A stretch of DNA of 64,000 bases from Lewinellaceae bacterium (lineage in GTDB: Bacteria > Bacteroidota > Bacteroidia > Chitinophagales > Saprospiraceae): NCBI GenBank assembly GCA_020636095.1, contig JACJYN010000015.1:1-64000 (forward strand), given 5' to 3'. The notes below the pieces were generated by a model. That model was not told where the DNA came from and searched no databases. It saw nothing but the letters and a program-made list of their open reading frames with translations. Positions 55,559 through 64,000 of this stretch are shown here, one piece after another. A program made the translations under genes and the position numbers. Each line of letters begins with the position of its first letter. The stretch's first letter is position 1.

Positions 55559-56503
55559 TCACTTTTGCAATTTCGAAAGCTCAAAGTCGAAACTCACAGT
55601 TATTTCGTCTCCTACTTTTATTGTTCCAAAAAACATGACAGGTGGCTCCATGTTATAGTCCGTCATCTTTATTTTTTTGGAAACGGTCAATTGCAAATCA
55701 CCATTAGGCAACTCTTTCCCATTTGCCGAAAGAGACACCGGCTCGCTAGTGCCCGCCATGCTAAGATTGCCGGCAGCTTCAATAGTAACAACATGGGAAT
55801 CACTTATTTTTACTGCTGCATTGCTGAAAGAATAAACAATAAAAGGATTCTCTTCTGATTTAAATGCTTCATACGTTTTATTGTCCATCTTTTTTCCCTC
55901 TTTGCTTTTTATTCCTTTCACAGTAATTTTAATTTCCGCATCTTGAATTGCAGCAAGTAATTTATCTTTTATTTGAAATGAGCCTTTTCCTTCTATTTCA
56001 GTGACCTGCGATTCCCAGTCATGCAATGTGGATGTGCCGTTGATGGTTGCCTTCAACAATTTCAAGGTAAACCCGGACGACCTCAATGAAGCTGGTTCGT
56101 CAATAGGTATCGGTTTAGCAATAGGTGTTGGCTCATCGATAGGTATCGGTTTAGCAATGGGCTTTGGCTCATCGACAGGTGTCGGTTTAGCAATAGGTAT
56201 TGGTTTATTGACAGGTGTCGGTTTAGCAATAGGTATTGGTTTATTGACAGGTGTCGGTTTAGCAATAGGTATTGGTTTATTGACAGGTGTCGGTTTAGCA
56301 ATAGGTATTGGTTTATCGACAGGTATCAGTTTAGCAATAGGTATCGGTTTAGCAATGGATTTTGGTTCCGTTGCTTTCATTGGCAGTGCAGCAACCTCTT
56401 GATTTGTCACCTGCGGATTGGTAGTTGCTGATGAGGTGCATTGCAAAAATGCAATAGATAACACAATACTTGATGCAACCATTGACAGAAAATATTCTTT
56501 CAT
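55559..56503 (-). CDS. YceI-like lipoprotein with proline-rich repeat stalk
   Basis: 314 residues. The signal sequence ends with SIAFLQC, a likely lipobox. Residues 45-130 form seven or so 12-residue repeats of the type KPIPIAKPTPVN, a stiff extended stalk. The C-terminal 180 residues are a YceI-like domain with LLKATINGTSTLHDWESQV, MDNKTYEAFKSEENPF and FFGTIKVGDEITVSF. It probably stands on the outer or inner membrane and holds the lipid-binding domain away from it. It lies just upstream of the porin, with a palindromic element between the two genes. The left-flank counterpart at 1881 lacks the stalk and is broken. Confidence 0.82.
   Translation of the reverse strand: MKEYFLSMVASSIVLSIAFLQCTSSATTNPQVTNQEVAALPMKATEPKSIAKPIPIAKLIPVDKPIPIAKPTPVNKPIPIAKPTPVNKPIPIAKPTPVNKPIPIAKPTPVDEPKPIAKPIPIDEPTPIAKPIPIDEPASLRSSGFTLKLLKATINGTSTLHDWESQVTEIEGKGSFQIKDKLLAAIQDAEIKITVKGIKSKEGKKMDNKTYEAFKSEENPFIVYSFSNAAVKISDSHVVTIEAAGNLSMAGTSEPVSLSANGKELPNGDLQLTVSKKIKMTDYNMEPPVMFFGTIKVGDEITVSFDFELSKLQK
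56098..56370. repeat. 36-base tandem repeat coding the proline-rich stalk
   Basis: The unit is GGTTTATTGACAGGTGTCGG followed by TTTAGCAATAGGTATT, present about seven times with small changes. It encodes the 12-residue KPIPIAKPTPVN repeat on the minus strand. Near-identity of the central copies suggests recent expansion, so the copy number may vary between strains. Confidence 0.9.
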
Positions 56504-56677
56504 TTTATTATTTATTTGAAGTACGTTTTTACTACATTAAAATTTAATGCTACAACTTCTCAATTACCTTTTGCAGCAGGTCTCTTATTTCAATGGCAAT
56601 ATTATGTAGTTCTTTATTTTTTATTTCTTAAAATTTTCTTTTTGCATTATGCTTCTGATTTTTGAATATGCCTACTT

Positions 56678-57358
56678 TCATAATCGTTTTACAGGAAGAC
56701 CTAATGTTATCCAGTCATGCATTCCTCCCCTGTAGTATAAAATTCTTTCGGCTGGATAACCTGCGTTTAAGAGGTTCTTTATTGCTTTTGTTGATTGTGG
56801 ACATTGTGGCCCATTACAAAAAAATATACTGGGATGATTTTTATCTAATTCATCCATTCTTTCCACTAACTCATCATAAGGAATATTACTTGAGCCTGGA
56901 ATACTTACTTCACAAGTAGTATCTGGTTTTCGTGCATCAATAATGGGAAGGTCCTTTTTTTTGTGATGATATACTTCCTGTTCGCCAACGGTAAGCACAT
57001 CTTGGGCAGCCTGCATTGGCTGGATACTACCCCAGGTAGTATCAACTTCTACTAAACCAGATTCTGTGCTTATATTGTTGGGGATCATGTGATTCTTAGC
57101 TCTTTTGAGGTTTCTAATTCCCGATAAGTCTTTAATTCTTACTTTTAACTGGTTTATTTTATCTGTTCCGGGCATACCTGTAGACTCCACTTTTTCGTCT
57201 ACAATCAACAATGGCGAATGCTCTATTTGATATTTTTCTAATACTTCCGGATGATCCTCAAAATAAATTATTTTGTAGGGCAGCCAGGCGTTTTGAAGTA
57301 CCTGTTCAAGCACAGGCCGATGATGGCAAGTCTTAGTTGCTGCTATTAAAATCTCCAT
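56678..57358 (-). CDS. Rhodanese-domain protein with N-terminal thioredoxin/glutaredoxin-like domain
   Basis: 226 residues from ATG 57358; the frame from 57481 crosses a palindrome and is not a plausible start. The first 80 residues read as a thioredoxin-like fold (EILIAATKTCHHRPVLEQVL, HSPLLIVDEKVESTGMPG). The C-terminal half is a rhodanese with DLPIIDARKPDTTCEVSIPG and the active loop CNGPQCPQSTKA, ending in YYRGGMHDWITLGLPV. It probably moves sulfur or senses oxidised thiols. It lies in the metal-stress part of the right flank, downstream of two small metal-linked genes. Confidence 0.82.
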   Translation of the reverse strand: MEILIAATKTCHHRPVLEQVLQNAWLPYKIIYFEDHPEVLEKYQIEHSPLLIVDEKVESTGMPGTDKINQLKVRIKDLSGIRNLKRAKNHMIPNNISTESGLVEVDTTWGSIQPMQAAQDVLTVGEQEVYHHKKKDLPIIDARKPDTTCEVSIPGSSNIPYDELVERMDELDKNHPSIFFCNGPQCPQSTKAIKNLLNAGYPAERILYYRGGMHDWITLGLPVKRL

Positions 57359-57396
57359 AATAATCCTATTTATAGCGTTAAAATATATTTTTATTT

Positions 57397-57432
57397 GTAA
57401 CTGTTCAGCACGGCATCGTGCTGAACAGTTAC
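57397..57432. repeat. Perfect 16-base palindrome (hairpin) with GTAACT ends
   Basis: GTAACTGTTCAGCACG-GCAT-CGTGCTGAACAGTTAC lies 39 bases upstream of the rhodanese start. On the plus strand it is followed by TTTTATTTTT, like an intrinsic terminator. However, no plus-strand gene ends there. Its ends share the word TTGTAACT with the element at 55380-55527. Confidence 0.75.
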
Positions 57433-57501
57433 TTTTATTTTTAAAATAGAGCCTATTATTTTCTTTTTCGGAACCAGCCAAGCCATATCATACCTTAGTG
57501 A

Positions 57502-57618
57502 TCATCTTCTTTGCCGAGACCTGAAAAACAATCCTGCTAAAACAATTACCACTACAATAATGAATAGCCACCAGCCATAGTGCATTCCCATATAACCATA
57601 ATCTCCATTGTGCATCAT
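57502..57618 (-). CDS. Small single-helix membrane protein (38 aa)
   Basis: From ATG 57618 (minus): begins MMHNGDYGYMGMHYGWW, then LFIIVVVIVLAGLFF and a basic FRSRQRR end. One membrane helix with a Met/His/Tyr-rich outer end is typical of tiny proteins encoded in copper islands. It lies 49 bases after the Met-rich protein gene on the same strand. Confidence 0.6.
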   Translation of the reverse strand: MMHNGDYGYMGMHYGWWLFIIVVVIVLAGLFFRSRQRR

Positions 57619-57667
57619 GTCTTTTTACAGTTTATTTAATAGACTTATAATCGATGTTGTTATGAGT

Positions 57668-58096
57668 TTAATCATGATCCTTTTCCTTCATCTTCATACC
57701 CTTATCCTTTTCTTTCATCTTCTGCATCATTTCCATCATTTCCGGATTATCCATCATGGACTTACACATTCCAGACATCATACTCGTGTCGGCTTTAGCG
57801 GTTTCCATCATGCCTGACATCATACGCTTTGTCATTTCAGGATCATCTTTCATCATCTTCATCATCATACTCTTGTCATCCATCATTGTTTTCATTCTTT
57901 CATGCATCAACATTTTGCCATGATCTCCTTGCATGATGGCATCCATCATTTCTTTTGACATGTCATGGTCACTAGCAATGTTGGTCATGATTTTCGTTCT
58001 TGAATCCGATTTTGAAAGAACCTGTTTTGGAGACTGACATGATGCGAATAGCGCGATAAGGGCAATAAACCATATAAATTTTTGTGGTGTTCTCAT
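57668..58096 (-). CDS. Methionine-rich lipoprotein, probable copper binder
   Basis: 142 residues. The signal ends with IALFASC (lipobox), then about 30 methionines in 120 residues in runs such as KSMMMKMMKDD, MTKRMMSGMM and EMMEMMQKMK. Met-rich periplasmic proteins bind Cu(I). It is the first gene of a small minus-strand group with the tiny membrane protein. No enzymatic motif. Confidence 0.7.
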   Translation of the reverse strand: MRTPQKFIWFIALIALFASCQSPKQVLSKSDSRTKIMTNIASDHDMSKEMMDAIMQGDHGKMLMHERMKTMMDDKSMMMKMMKDDPEMTKRMMSGMMETAKADTSMMSGMCKSMMDNPEMMEMMQKMKEKDKGMKMKEKDHD

Positions 58097-58315
58097 AATT
58101 TTGTGTTTTATTGATTAGACAATTAAAAAGGATCGTTGAGCTCACTAAAAAGCACTTCCAAAAACATGCTTCAATTTCATAGCTCCAAATGGCTATGCCA
58201 GAATTTATTGAATGACTTTCAAATTCACTTAAATGAAGATAAGGACACTAACCATCAAGCGTGTTACACAATTATTTGTGATTGTTACATAATTCACACA
58301 TTAGAAAATGGGGGG

Positions 58316-58543
58316 TAAAACTACCAGTTGATCCCCTATGAGCGCACAGCAGAGTCGTTGTCAGATTTTCTGGGGCAACCAATCAGCCAGGGCGCGCTGG
58401 ACAATATGCTGTCTGAGGCCTGTGGCGGATTGGAAGGCTTTGTTGAACAAATGATGGCCCGCTTTCAACAAGAGGAGGTAGCAGGCTTCGACGAGACAAG
58501 CATCCGCGCAGAAGGCCGTCAGGCAGGGATACGCTGCTTTTGA
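58316..58543 (+). pseudogene. IS66-family transposase fragment
   Basis: The frame encodes YQLIPYERTAESLSDF, then QPISQGALDNMLSEA and EEVAGFDETSIRAEGR. This is the middle of IS66 transposases, in which a DDE Asp lies in the GFDET-like block. It is open only to 58543 and bounded by a stop just before 58316. Neither the ends nor the accessory genes of the element are seen. Confidence 0.75.
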
Positions 58544-58609
58544 AGCACTCAAACACCTAAACAAGTATTTTCATTTATAGTAGGATGCAAAGATAAAAAA
58601 ATCACCAAA

Positions 58610-58628
58610 TGAGTTGAGTATCAACTCA
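58610..58628. promoter_or_regulatory. Palindromic operator in front of the XRE regulator gene
   Basis: TGAGTTGA-GTA-TCAACTCA, perfect 8-base arms, ends 19 bases before the XRE start codon and just upstream of the -7 box. Probable site of autoregulation by the XRE protein. Confidence 0.6.
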
Positions 58629-58635
58629 ACATTCG

Positions 58636-58643
58636 TATATTTG
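58636..58643 (+). promoter_or_regulatory. Bacteroidota -7 promoter box
   Basis: TATATTTG fits the TAnnTTTG -7 consensus of Bacteroidota sigma factors. Only 4 bases separate it from the ATG at 58648, so transcription would begin at or next to the start codon. The mRNA may be leaderless. Confidence 0.5.
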
Positions 58644-58647
58644 CATT

Positions 58648-58989
58648 ATGGAAAACAAATTCGGTCCATTACTAAAGGAAGTCAGGCGGTCTAAACAGGT
58701 CAGTCAACGGGAACTCGCAGAAAGGGTAGGGGTGGACTTCTCCTACATTTCTAAGATTGAAAATAATAGGTTAGCCCCACCAGCCGCTGATACTATTATT
58801 AAAATATGTGAGGCATTGGAAGTACCAAGTGAGGTACTTCTGGCTCATGCTGGCAAAGTTAGTTCAGAAATGAAGGATGCTATTACTGCCAGTCCTGCAG
58901 CAGTTCGCTTTATGAATGAGATAAAAACCATGAAGCTGACGGATGATGAATGGGGTAAACTATCTGATAACTTGAAGAAATTACGATAA
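58648..58989 (+). CDS. XRE-family helix-turn-helix regulator
   Basis: 113 residues. The N-terminal HTH is LLKEVRRSKQVSQRELAERVGVDFSYISKIENN, with the classic recognition helix. The C-terminal part (MNEIKTMKLTDDEWGKLSD) probably makes dimer contacts. A palindrome and a promoter box lie just in front, so it likely represses itself. The stop is 2 bases before a fragment of a PD-(D/E)XK-like gene, which suggests a former two-gene unit. Confidence 0.85.
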   Translation: MENKFGPLLKEVRRSKQVSQRELAERVGVDFSYISKIENNRLAPPAADTIIKICEALEVPSEVLLAHAGKVSSEMKDAITASPAAVRFMNEIKTMKLTDDEWGKLSDNLKKLR

Positions 58990-58991
58990 CG

Positions 58992-59150
58992 GTGCAAGGA
59001 AACCTTTTTGAAAATATTGAAAAAACTGCCGCTAAACCGAAAAAAAACAAGGTGGTGAAAGAAGAGGAATTAACGCTTTCTTTTTCAAAGGCTCAGGTAT
59101 TGGAACAATGTAATCTAAGGTACTACTATCATTACTTACGCATAAAATAA
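58992..59150 (+). pseudogene. N-terminal fragment of a PD-(D/E)XK nuclease-like protein
   Basis: From GTG 58992, 52 codons: begins VQGNLFENIEKTAAKPKK and ends with LTLSFSKAQVLEQCNLRYYY. The S-x-S-x-x-x-x-x-x-C-x-x-x-Y-Y pattern is the start of RecB-like/Cas4-like nuclease domains. A stop at 59150 removes the catalytic part. It follows the XRE stop by 2 bases. Confidence 0.5.
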
Positions 59151-59161
59151 AACAACTAACT

Positions 59162-59626
59162 ATGCTGAATGACACAAAGCACTTATCGGTACAAAGTTTC
59201 CAACGTAATCAGGGATTGTTAGAGGCGCTTAATAATTTTTTGATTTATTTAAAACTTAAATCAAAGGGATTGGATAGTAAGTTCAAAGCTGAAAAAATAG
59301 AAGAGGCAAAAGCAACAATTTTACTTTTTCTAAAGCAACTCAATGATGTCGTTTCAGAAGATAATAATATGGAAGCACCTTCAACTCGATTACTTGGATT
59401 GGACACAAGGTTTAAATCTTTAGTTAGCCAATTTAACGAAGCTAAAGGTAAAAAGAGACGCTTTAAATCTGTTTTGTTCAGGCAGAATCCAACCCCTGTA
59501 ATCCAAATGCTGAATAAGGATGAGATAGGAAGTTCAAAAGAGTTAATTGACTCTTTAACCGAACTTGGAAACTTAATTGAAGACCACCTCTCGACCGATA
59601 CGAGAGAAGTAATCGGCGATATTTAG
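59162..59626 (+). CDS. Unknown helical protein
   Basis: 154 residues, nearly all helical and charged (LLEALNNFLIYLKLKSKG, EEAKATILLFLKQLND, KKRRFKSVLFRQ). No signal peptide and no cysteines. It ends exactly where the next gene begins (stop 59626, ATG 59627), so the pair is co-translated. No family is recognised. Confidence 0.5.
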   Translation: MLNDTKHLSVQSFQRNQGLLEALNNFLIYLKLKSKGLDSKFKAEKIEEAKATILLFLKQLNDVVSEDNNMEAPSTRLLGLDTRFKSLVSQFNEAKGKKRRFKSVLFRQNPTPVIQMLNKDEIGSSKELIDSLTELGNLIEDHLSTDTREVIGDI

Positions 59627-60374
59627 ATGAAAAAATACTTAGAGAATAATTGTTATTTGATACTACATGAGGTGGAGTCATCTAAGCAAATCTTACAAAG
59701 GCAAGAGGTCTGTGAAGAACTTGTTCCTTTGAAGGAATGGCTTACGAAATACCTTCAAGAACTGGAGGATGAACTTTTCAAATCGGCGAATCAAAAAAAT
59801 GATAAGCGTTCAGCGATTCAGGCAAAAAAGACGAAAATTATAGTAGTAGATACTTGGACAAACTGGATTGAAGAATTGTTCTGTGATGCGGTTGGTATCA
59901 GGATAGGAGGAGCAAGTTATATCCATGCTTTTTCTTATTATTTGAGAATGTCGGGTCGAGCTGCTTTCTTCAGAACCGAGAAAGATTTAGGTAAAAGCAG
60001 CCATCCTGTTTCTTGGCTCAGAGTTAAATTCCTTATAAAATGGGCAGAACAATATGGGTTAGAAAAGGAGGCTCTATCATTATCTGAAGAATGGGAAGCA
60101 TTGGCAAAAATTCAAGGTATCAAAGAACAGTATTTTGGTTTTTACAAAGATGTTTTTATGATGATGTAAAGCAATGCCTTGATGATATGCTCGTTGTGAG
60201 TGAACCAATTTTTTCTTTAAAGATTATGATAATAGACCTGAAGAATTTGATAAAAGCAAAACAGACTTCATTGAGCTTACAAATCTGGCTTGGCGTAAAT
60301 TCTACAATGATTTGAAAGGTTATGAAGTATGGGAAAAGAATATAATTGAATCTATTAATCAACCCGTTGTATAG
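59627..60374 (+). pseudogene. Unknown protein with an ExxCDxxG...HPxxxLR pattern, frameshifted near its end
   Basis: The first 180 residues are open to 60169 and contain WIEELFCDAVGIRIGGASYI and SSHPVSWLRVKFL. This pair of blocks resembles an uncharacterised family in which an E-x-x-x-D-x-x-G helix is followed by HP-x-x-x-LR. After one shift the frame gives YDDVKQCLDDMLVV, and after another FFKDYDNRPEEFDKSK, up to a stop at 60374. Two indels (near 60160 and 60215) therefore cut off the last 60 residues. It is co-directional and directly joined to the helical protein upstream. The function is unknown. Confidence 0.5.
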
Positions 60375-60466
60375 TACGAAACAACTTTCCCGCAAGGCGG
60401 GAACTTGTTCATATAAAATATTGCAATAGGATTGCATGATTTTTGTGCTTATCTTTGCTATCATTT

Positions 60467-60808
60467 ATGAAAATAGCTACCAACATATTCACCATTTACA
60501 TGCTTGCGCTCTCGCTCGTACCCTGCGGCGACGGAGGTGGTGGAATAGTGGAAATAGCTAATCTACTCTTTGGAGAAGAACATCAACATATTTCAGGCCA
60601 TGAACAACATTCCAATGACTGCGGGGATGACCTATGCTCACCATTTTGTATTTGTAGCTGCTGTTCTTCTGTGTTAGATGCTCCTATAAAATTACCTTTC
60701 CAAATTAAACCTCCTCCTTCGATACCGGGCAGAACACCTTTGTTCGTTCCCAACATAACATATTCTTCTTTTCCCTCTACCATTTGGCAACCGCCAAAGT
60801 TTAGTTAA
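60467..60808 (+). CDS. Small cysteine/histidine-rich secreted protein (DUF6660-like, metal-linked)
   Basis: 113 residues from ATG 60467, where the signal sequence begins (KIATNIFTIYMLALSLVPC). The mature part has EEHQHISGHEQHSNDCGDD and CSPFCICSCC, strong metal-binding clusters, and a proline-rich tail. Such proteins often lie in front of Bacteroidota CusA/CzcA pumps, as here (68 bases). A TATCTTTG -7 box lies at 60450-60457. It probably binds copper or related metals in the periplasm. Confidence 0.6.
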   Translation: MKIATNIFTIYMLALSLVPCGDGGGGIVEIANLLFGEEHQHISGHEQHSNDCGDDLCSPFCICSCCSSVLDAPIKLPFQIKPPPSIPGRTPLFVPNITYSSFPSTIWQPPKFS

Positions 60809-60876
60809 ACCATTTTATCAGGCATACTTATGCCTGCCTAATTCATTTTTTTGGTTTGACGAAACTCAAAATCAAT

Positions 60877-63800
60877 ATGTTTGATAAGATTATCGCTTAT
60901 TCGATACAGAATAAGTTTGTAATAGGGCTATTGGTGATAGCTCTGATAGTGTGGGGGATATTTTCCCTGCGCCAACTACCCATTGATGCCGTGCCCGACA
61001 TCACCAACAACCAGGTGCAGGTCATCACCATTTCCCCGACTTTGGCCACACAGGAGGTAGAACAGTTCATCACCACCCCGATTGAGCTTTCCCTGCAAAA
61101 TATCCAGCAACTGGTCGAGATACGCTCTATTTCCCGCTTCGGGTTGTCGGTCGTGACGGTCGTTTTTGAAGAAAAGATGAACGTCTATCTCGCCCGGCAA
61201 TTGGTCGGGGAATACCTGAAAGAAGCCGAAAGCAATATTCCCGATGGGCTGGGGGTGCCTGAAATGGCCCCCATATCCACGGGGCTGGGGGAAATTTACC
61301 AATACGTCGTACGGCCGGAGGAGGGGTATGAAGAAAAATACTCGCCAACCGATTTGCGCACCATCCAGGACTGGATTGTGAGACGCCAGCTATCCGGCAT
61401 CGAGGGCGTGGTGGAGGTCAACACGATGGGCGGTTTCCTTAAGCAGTATGAAGTCGCTGTGAACCCCAACCTGCTCAAATCCATCGGCATCAGTATCACC
61501 GATGTCTATGACGCCCTGCAAAACAGCAACGAAAACACGGGCGGGGCATACATCGAAAAAAATCCAAGTACTTACTACATCCGCACCAACGGGGTGGCCA
61601 AATCATTGGCCGACCTTGAGAATATCGTGGTGGATGTGCGCAACGGCAGGCCTATTTTGATAAAAGATGTGGCCACCGTCCAGTTTGGCAAAGCCCCCCG
61701 CTACGGCGCATTGACCCGTGACGGCGAAGAGGCCGTCGGTGGCCGGGTAATGATGCTCAAAGGCGCCAATTCCGCAGCCGTCACCGACCGGGTGAAGGAG
61801 CGGGTGGTTCAAATCCAGAAATCATTGCCGGAAGGCGTGGTCATCGAGCCTTACTTAGTGCGGGACAAACTCGTGTCCACCGCCATCGGCACGGTGAAGA
61901 AAAACCTGCTGGAAGGCGGGCTGATAGTTATTTTCATCCTGGTGCTCATGCTGGGCAACTGGCGGGCAGGGCTAATCGTCGCTTCCGTCATCCCGCTGTC
62001 CATGCTGTTTGCCGTTTCGATGATGAACGTGCTGGGCATCTCCGCCAACCTGATGAGCCTGGGGGCGATAGATTTCGGGCTGATAGTGGACGGGGCAGTC
62101 ATCATTGTGGAGGCGATTGTACACCGGCTACAAGTGGGTTTTGCCGGGCATAAGTTGACCAAAGCCCAGATGGATAAGGAGGTCCAGATTGCTTCCATTA
62201 AAATAATGAATGCTTCCTCCTTTGGGATGATTATCATCCTGATGGTTTATATCCCCATCCTGGCATTGGTAGGAATCGAAGGCAAAATGTTCAGGTACCA
62301 TGGCAGAGACTGTCATGTTGGTATTGGGGAGCGCTGATGCTTTCCCTTACTTATGTTCCCATGATGACAGCCTTGTTTTTAAATAAGAATATTACGAATA
62401 AAAAGACCATAGCCGACCGCATCATCGCCTTCAACCAATGGCTGTACACCCCCGTGCTCCATCTTGCACTGAGGTTCAAGGCCGCATTCGTGCTGGCCAC
62501 CGTGGCCCTGTTCGCCATCAGCCTGTTTGTTTTCAGCAGGATGGGGGGCGAATTCATCCCTACGTTGGAAGAAGGGGATTTGGCCATGCAGCAAATCCTG
62601 CCCCCCGGCACCTCGCTATCACAGAGCATCGAGATGTCCAAAATAATCCAGAACAAGCTGATGGACGAATTCCCGGAAATCGAGGACATCGTTACCAACA
62701 TAGGTGCTGCCGAAATACCGACCGACCCCATGCCCGTTGAAATCGGTGATTACGTGATTGTGATGAAACCTAAGGAAGAATGGACTTCGGCTTCCACCCG
62801 GCAGGGGATGTTCGAAAAAATCGAAGAATCGTTGAGTGACATACCGGGCGTAGGCTACGAATTTTCGCAGCCCATTCAGCTCCGGTTCAACGAATTGATG
62901 ACGGGCTCAAAAGCAGACATTGCCATCAAGCTCTTCGGGCAGGATTTGGACCTGCTGTACAGCAAGGCCAAGGAAGCAGAAAAGCTCATCACCAAAATAG
63001 GTGGGGTGGGGACGGTCAACGTCGAGCAGACTATCGGCATGCCACAAATCGTCATCAATTTCAAGTACGACAAAATGGCGCAGTACGGCCTGCAGGTCAA
63101 AGAGGTCAACCAGGTGGTTCGGGCAGCTTTTGCCGGGGAAAGTGCCGGGACGGTTTACGAAGGTGAAAGGCGCTTCGATTTGGTGGTGCGGCTGGACGAA
63201 ACCTACCGCAAAGACCTTGGCAATGTCCAAAACCTCTACATCACGCTGGAAAACGGTACTCAGGTGCCATTGCAAGCGGTCGCAGATGTGGAACTGATTG
63301 ACGCCCCCATGCAGATTTCCAGGGAAAACACCAACCGCAGGATTGTCATCGGGGTGAATGTGGGGGATACCGATGTCGAGACATTGGTAGAAAAAATCCA
63401 GACGGCACTCGATGCTAAAATTGAGTTGCCGTCAGGTTACTATTTCACTTATGGCGGCCAGTTTGAAAACCTGAAGGCAGCCAACGCCCGCCTGATGATA
63501 GCCGTGCCGCTGGCGCTGGCACTCATTTTTGTCCTCCTCTTTTTCACCTTTGGTTCGGTGTCTCAGGCTGCTTTGATATTCACCGCCATCCCGCTTTCCG
63601 CCATCGGCGGCATTTGGGCGCTGGAACTTCGGGGGATGCCTTTCAGCATATCGGCGGGCATCGGATTTATCGCCCTGTTCGGGGTGGCGGTGTTGAATGG
63701 CATCGTGCTGATTGGGTATTTCAACCAACTGAAAGAGGAGGGGATGGCCAATATCCGGGAGCGCATCATCAAAGGGACAAGCGTCCGGCTTCGGCCCGTT

Positions 63801-64000
63801 TTGATGACGGCCTCGGTCGCTTCGCTGGGCTTTTTGCCGATGGCGCTTTCCACCTCCGGCGGGGCAGAAGTACAGCGCCCTTGGCGACCGTCGTGATTGG
63901 TGGGTTGATTACTGCGACATTTTGACACTGGTCGTCTTGCCAATTCTGTACAGTTGGCTGGCGAAATGGAAAGAGCAAAAAGCAGGGCATCGCTGCCTCC
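60877..64000 (+). pseudogene. CusA/CzcA-type heavy-metal RND efflux pump, frameshifted and cut by the window edge
   Basis: The start MFDKIIAYSIQNKFVIGLLV is that of HME-RND pumps. LPIDAVPDITNNQVQV, then GLSVVTVVFEE, the helix-4 motif GAIDFGLIVDGAVIIVEA (two conserved Asp of the proton path), MGGEFIPTLEEGDLAM and FGVAVLNGIVLIGYF are all present. Breaks occur near 62300 and 62330, near 63880, and near 63920. The last coding piece (LVVLPILYSWLAKWKEQ) runs toward the right edge. The pump takes Cu(I)/Ag(I) or divalent metals across the outer membrane together with CusB and CusC, which are not in the window. Confidence 0.9.

Noticed and set aside
56098..56370. CRISPR-like tandem repeat in the right flank
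   Set aside because: The 36-base units are contiguous, without spacers, and encode an in-frame proline-rich peptide.
57397..57432. Ordinary intrinsic terminator for the small membrane protein gene
   Set aside because: On the minus strand the hairpin is followed by AAATAAAA, not a T run, so it does not look like a terminator in that direction; the T-rich side faces a strand without a gene.

Overview
The window looks like accessory DNA from a Bacteroidota chromosome or large plasmid, probably of the Saprospiria type. The evidence is a type IX secretion C-terminal sorting domain (minus strand, 23430 onward), TAnnTTTG-type promoters in front of several genes, weak Shine-Dalgarno sequences, and Bacteroidota-style copper genes. 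No rRNA, tRNA or CRISPR array was seen.

Left flank (1-28.3 kb): a metal-stress and stress-metabolism island. It holds a YceI-like/porin pair, an AMP/thymidine phosphorylase plus PRPP synthetase pair, a multicopper oxidase, a DUF2231 membrane protein, a CPH-type copper P-type ATPase, a DUF4010/MgtC protein, a GlgX-like debranching enzyme, an APC permease, an MFS transporter, a membrane AlbA_2 protein, a sialidase-fold lipoprotein, a methyltransferase, a galactose-oxidase-like copper radical oxidase, an intact CPC-type CopA and a small HMA protein. Many of these genes are broken by single-base frameshifts, often in homopolymers. Several are only fragments fused end to end.

Centre (29.2-49.4 kb): a frame-intact, co-directional type 1 BREX phage-defence operon with unusual additions. 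A divergent regulator has a CARF/RtcR-like sensor and a sigma-54 AAA+ domain. It faces a candidate -24/-12 promoter at 31232-31247. The operon then reads rmuC, brxA, brxB, brxC, pglX, pglZ, brxL (with an N-terminal HEPN/Swt1-like extension), a reverse transcriptase with a helical C-terminus, a HEPN-like partner that overlaps it by 4 bases, and a small broken gene. pglX has an AT-rich target-recognition half and is flanked by two long self-complementary repeat blocks. The RT plus HEPN-like pair at the end of the BREX operon is the best candidate for an undescribed defence module.

Right flank (49.4-64 kb): genes mostly on the minus strand. They are a truncated copy of the APC permease, a GH130 glycoside phosphorylase, a metal-binding SPW/VKOR-like membrane protein, an NAD epimerase, a second porin, a second YceI protein with proline-rich repeats, a rhodanese, and small metal-associated proteins. 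On the plus strand follow an IS66 remnant, an XRE regulator with an operator, unknown genes, and a frameshifted CusA/CzcA efflux pump that runs off the window. The yceI-porin and permease copies lie in inverted order on the two sides of the BREX locus. Two palindromic elements and a MITE-like element sit between right-flank genes.

Working model: a copper/metal resistance island that has been rearranged and partly decayed surrounds a well-preserved, inducible, multi-layer phage-defence operon.
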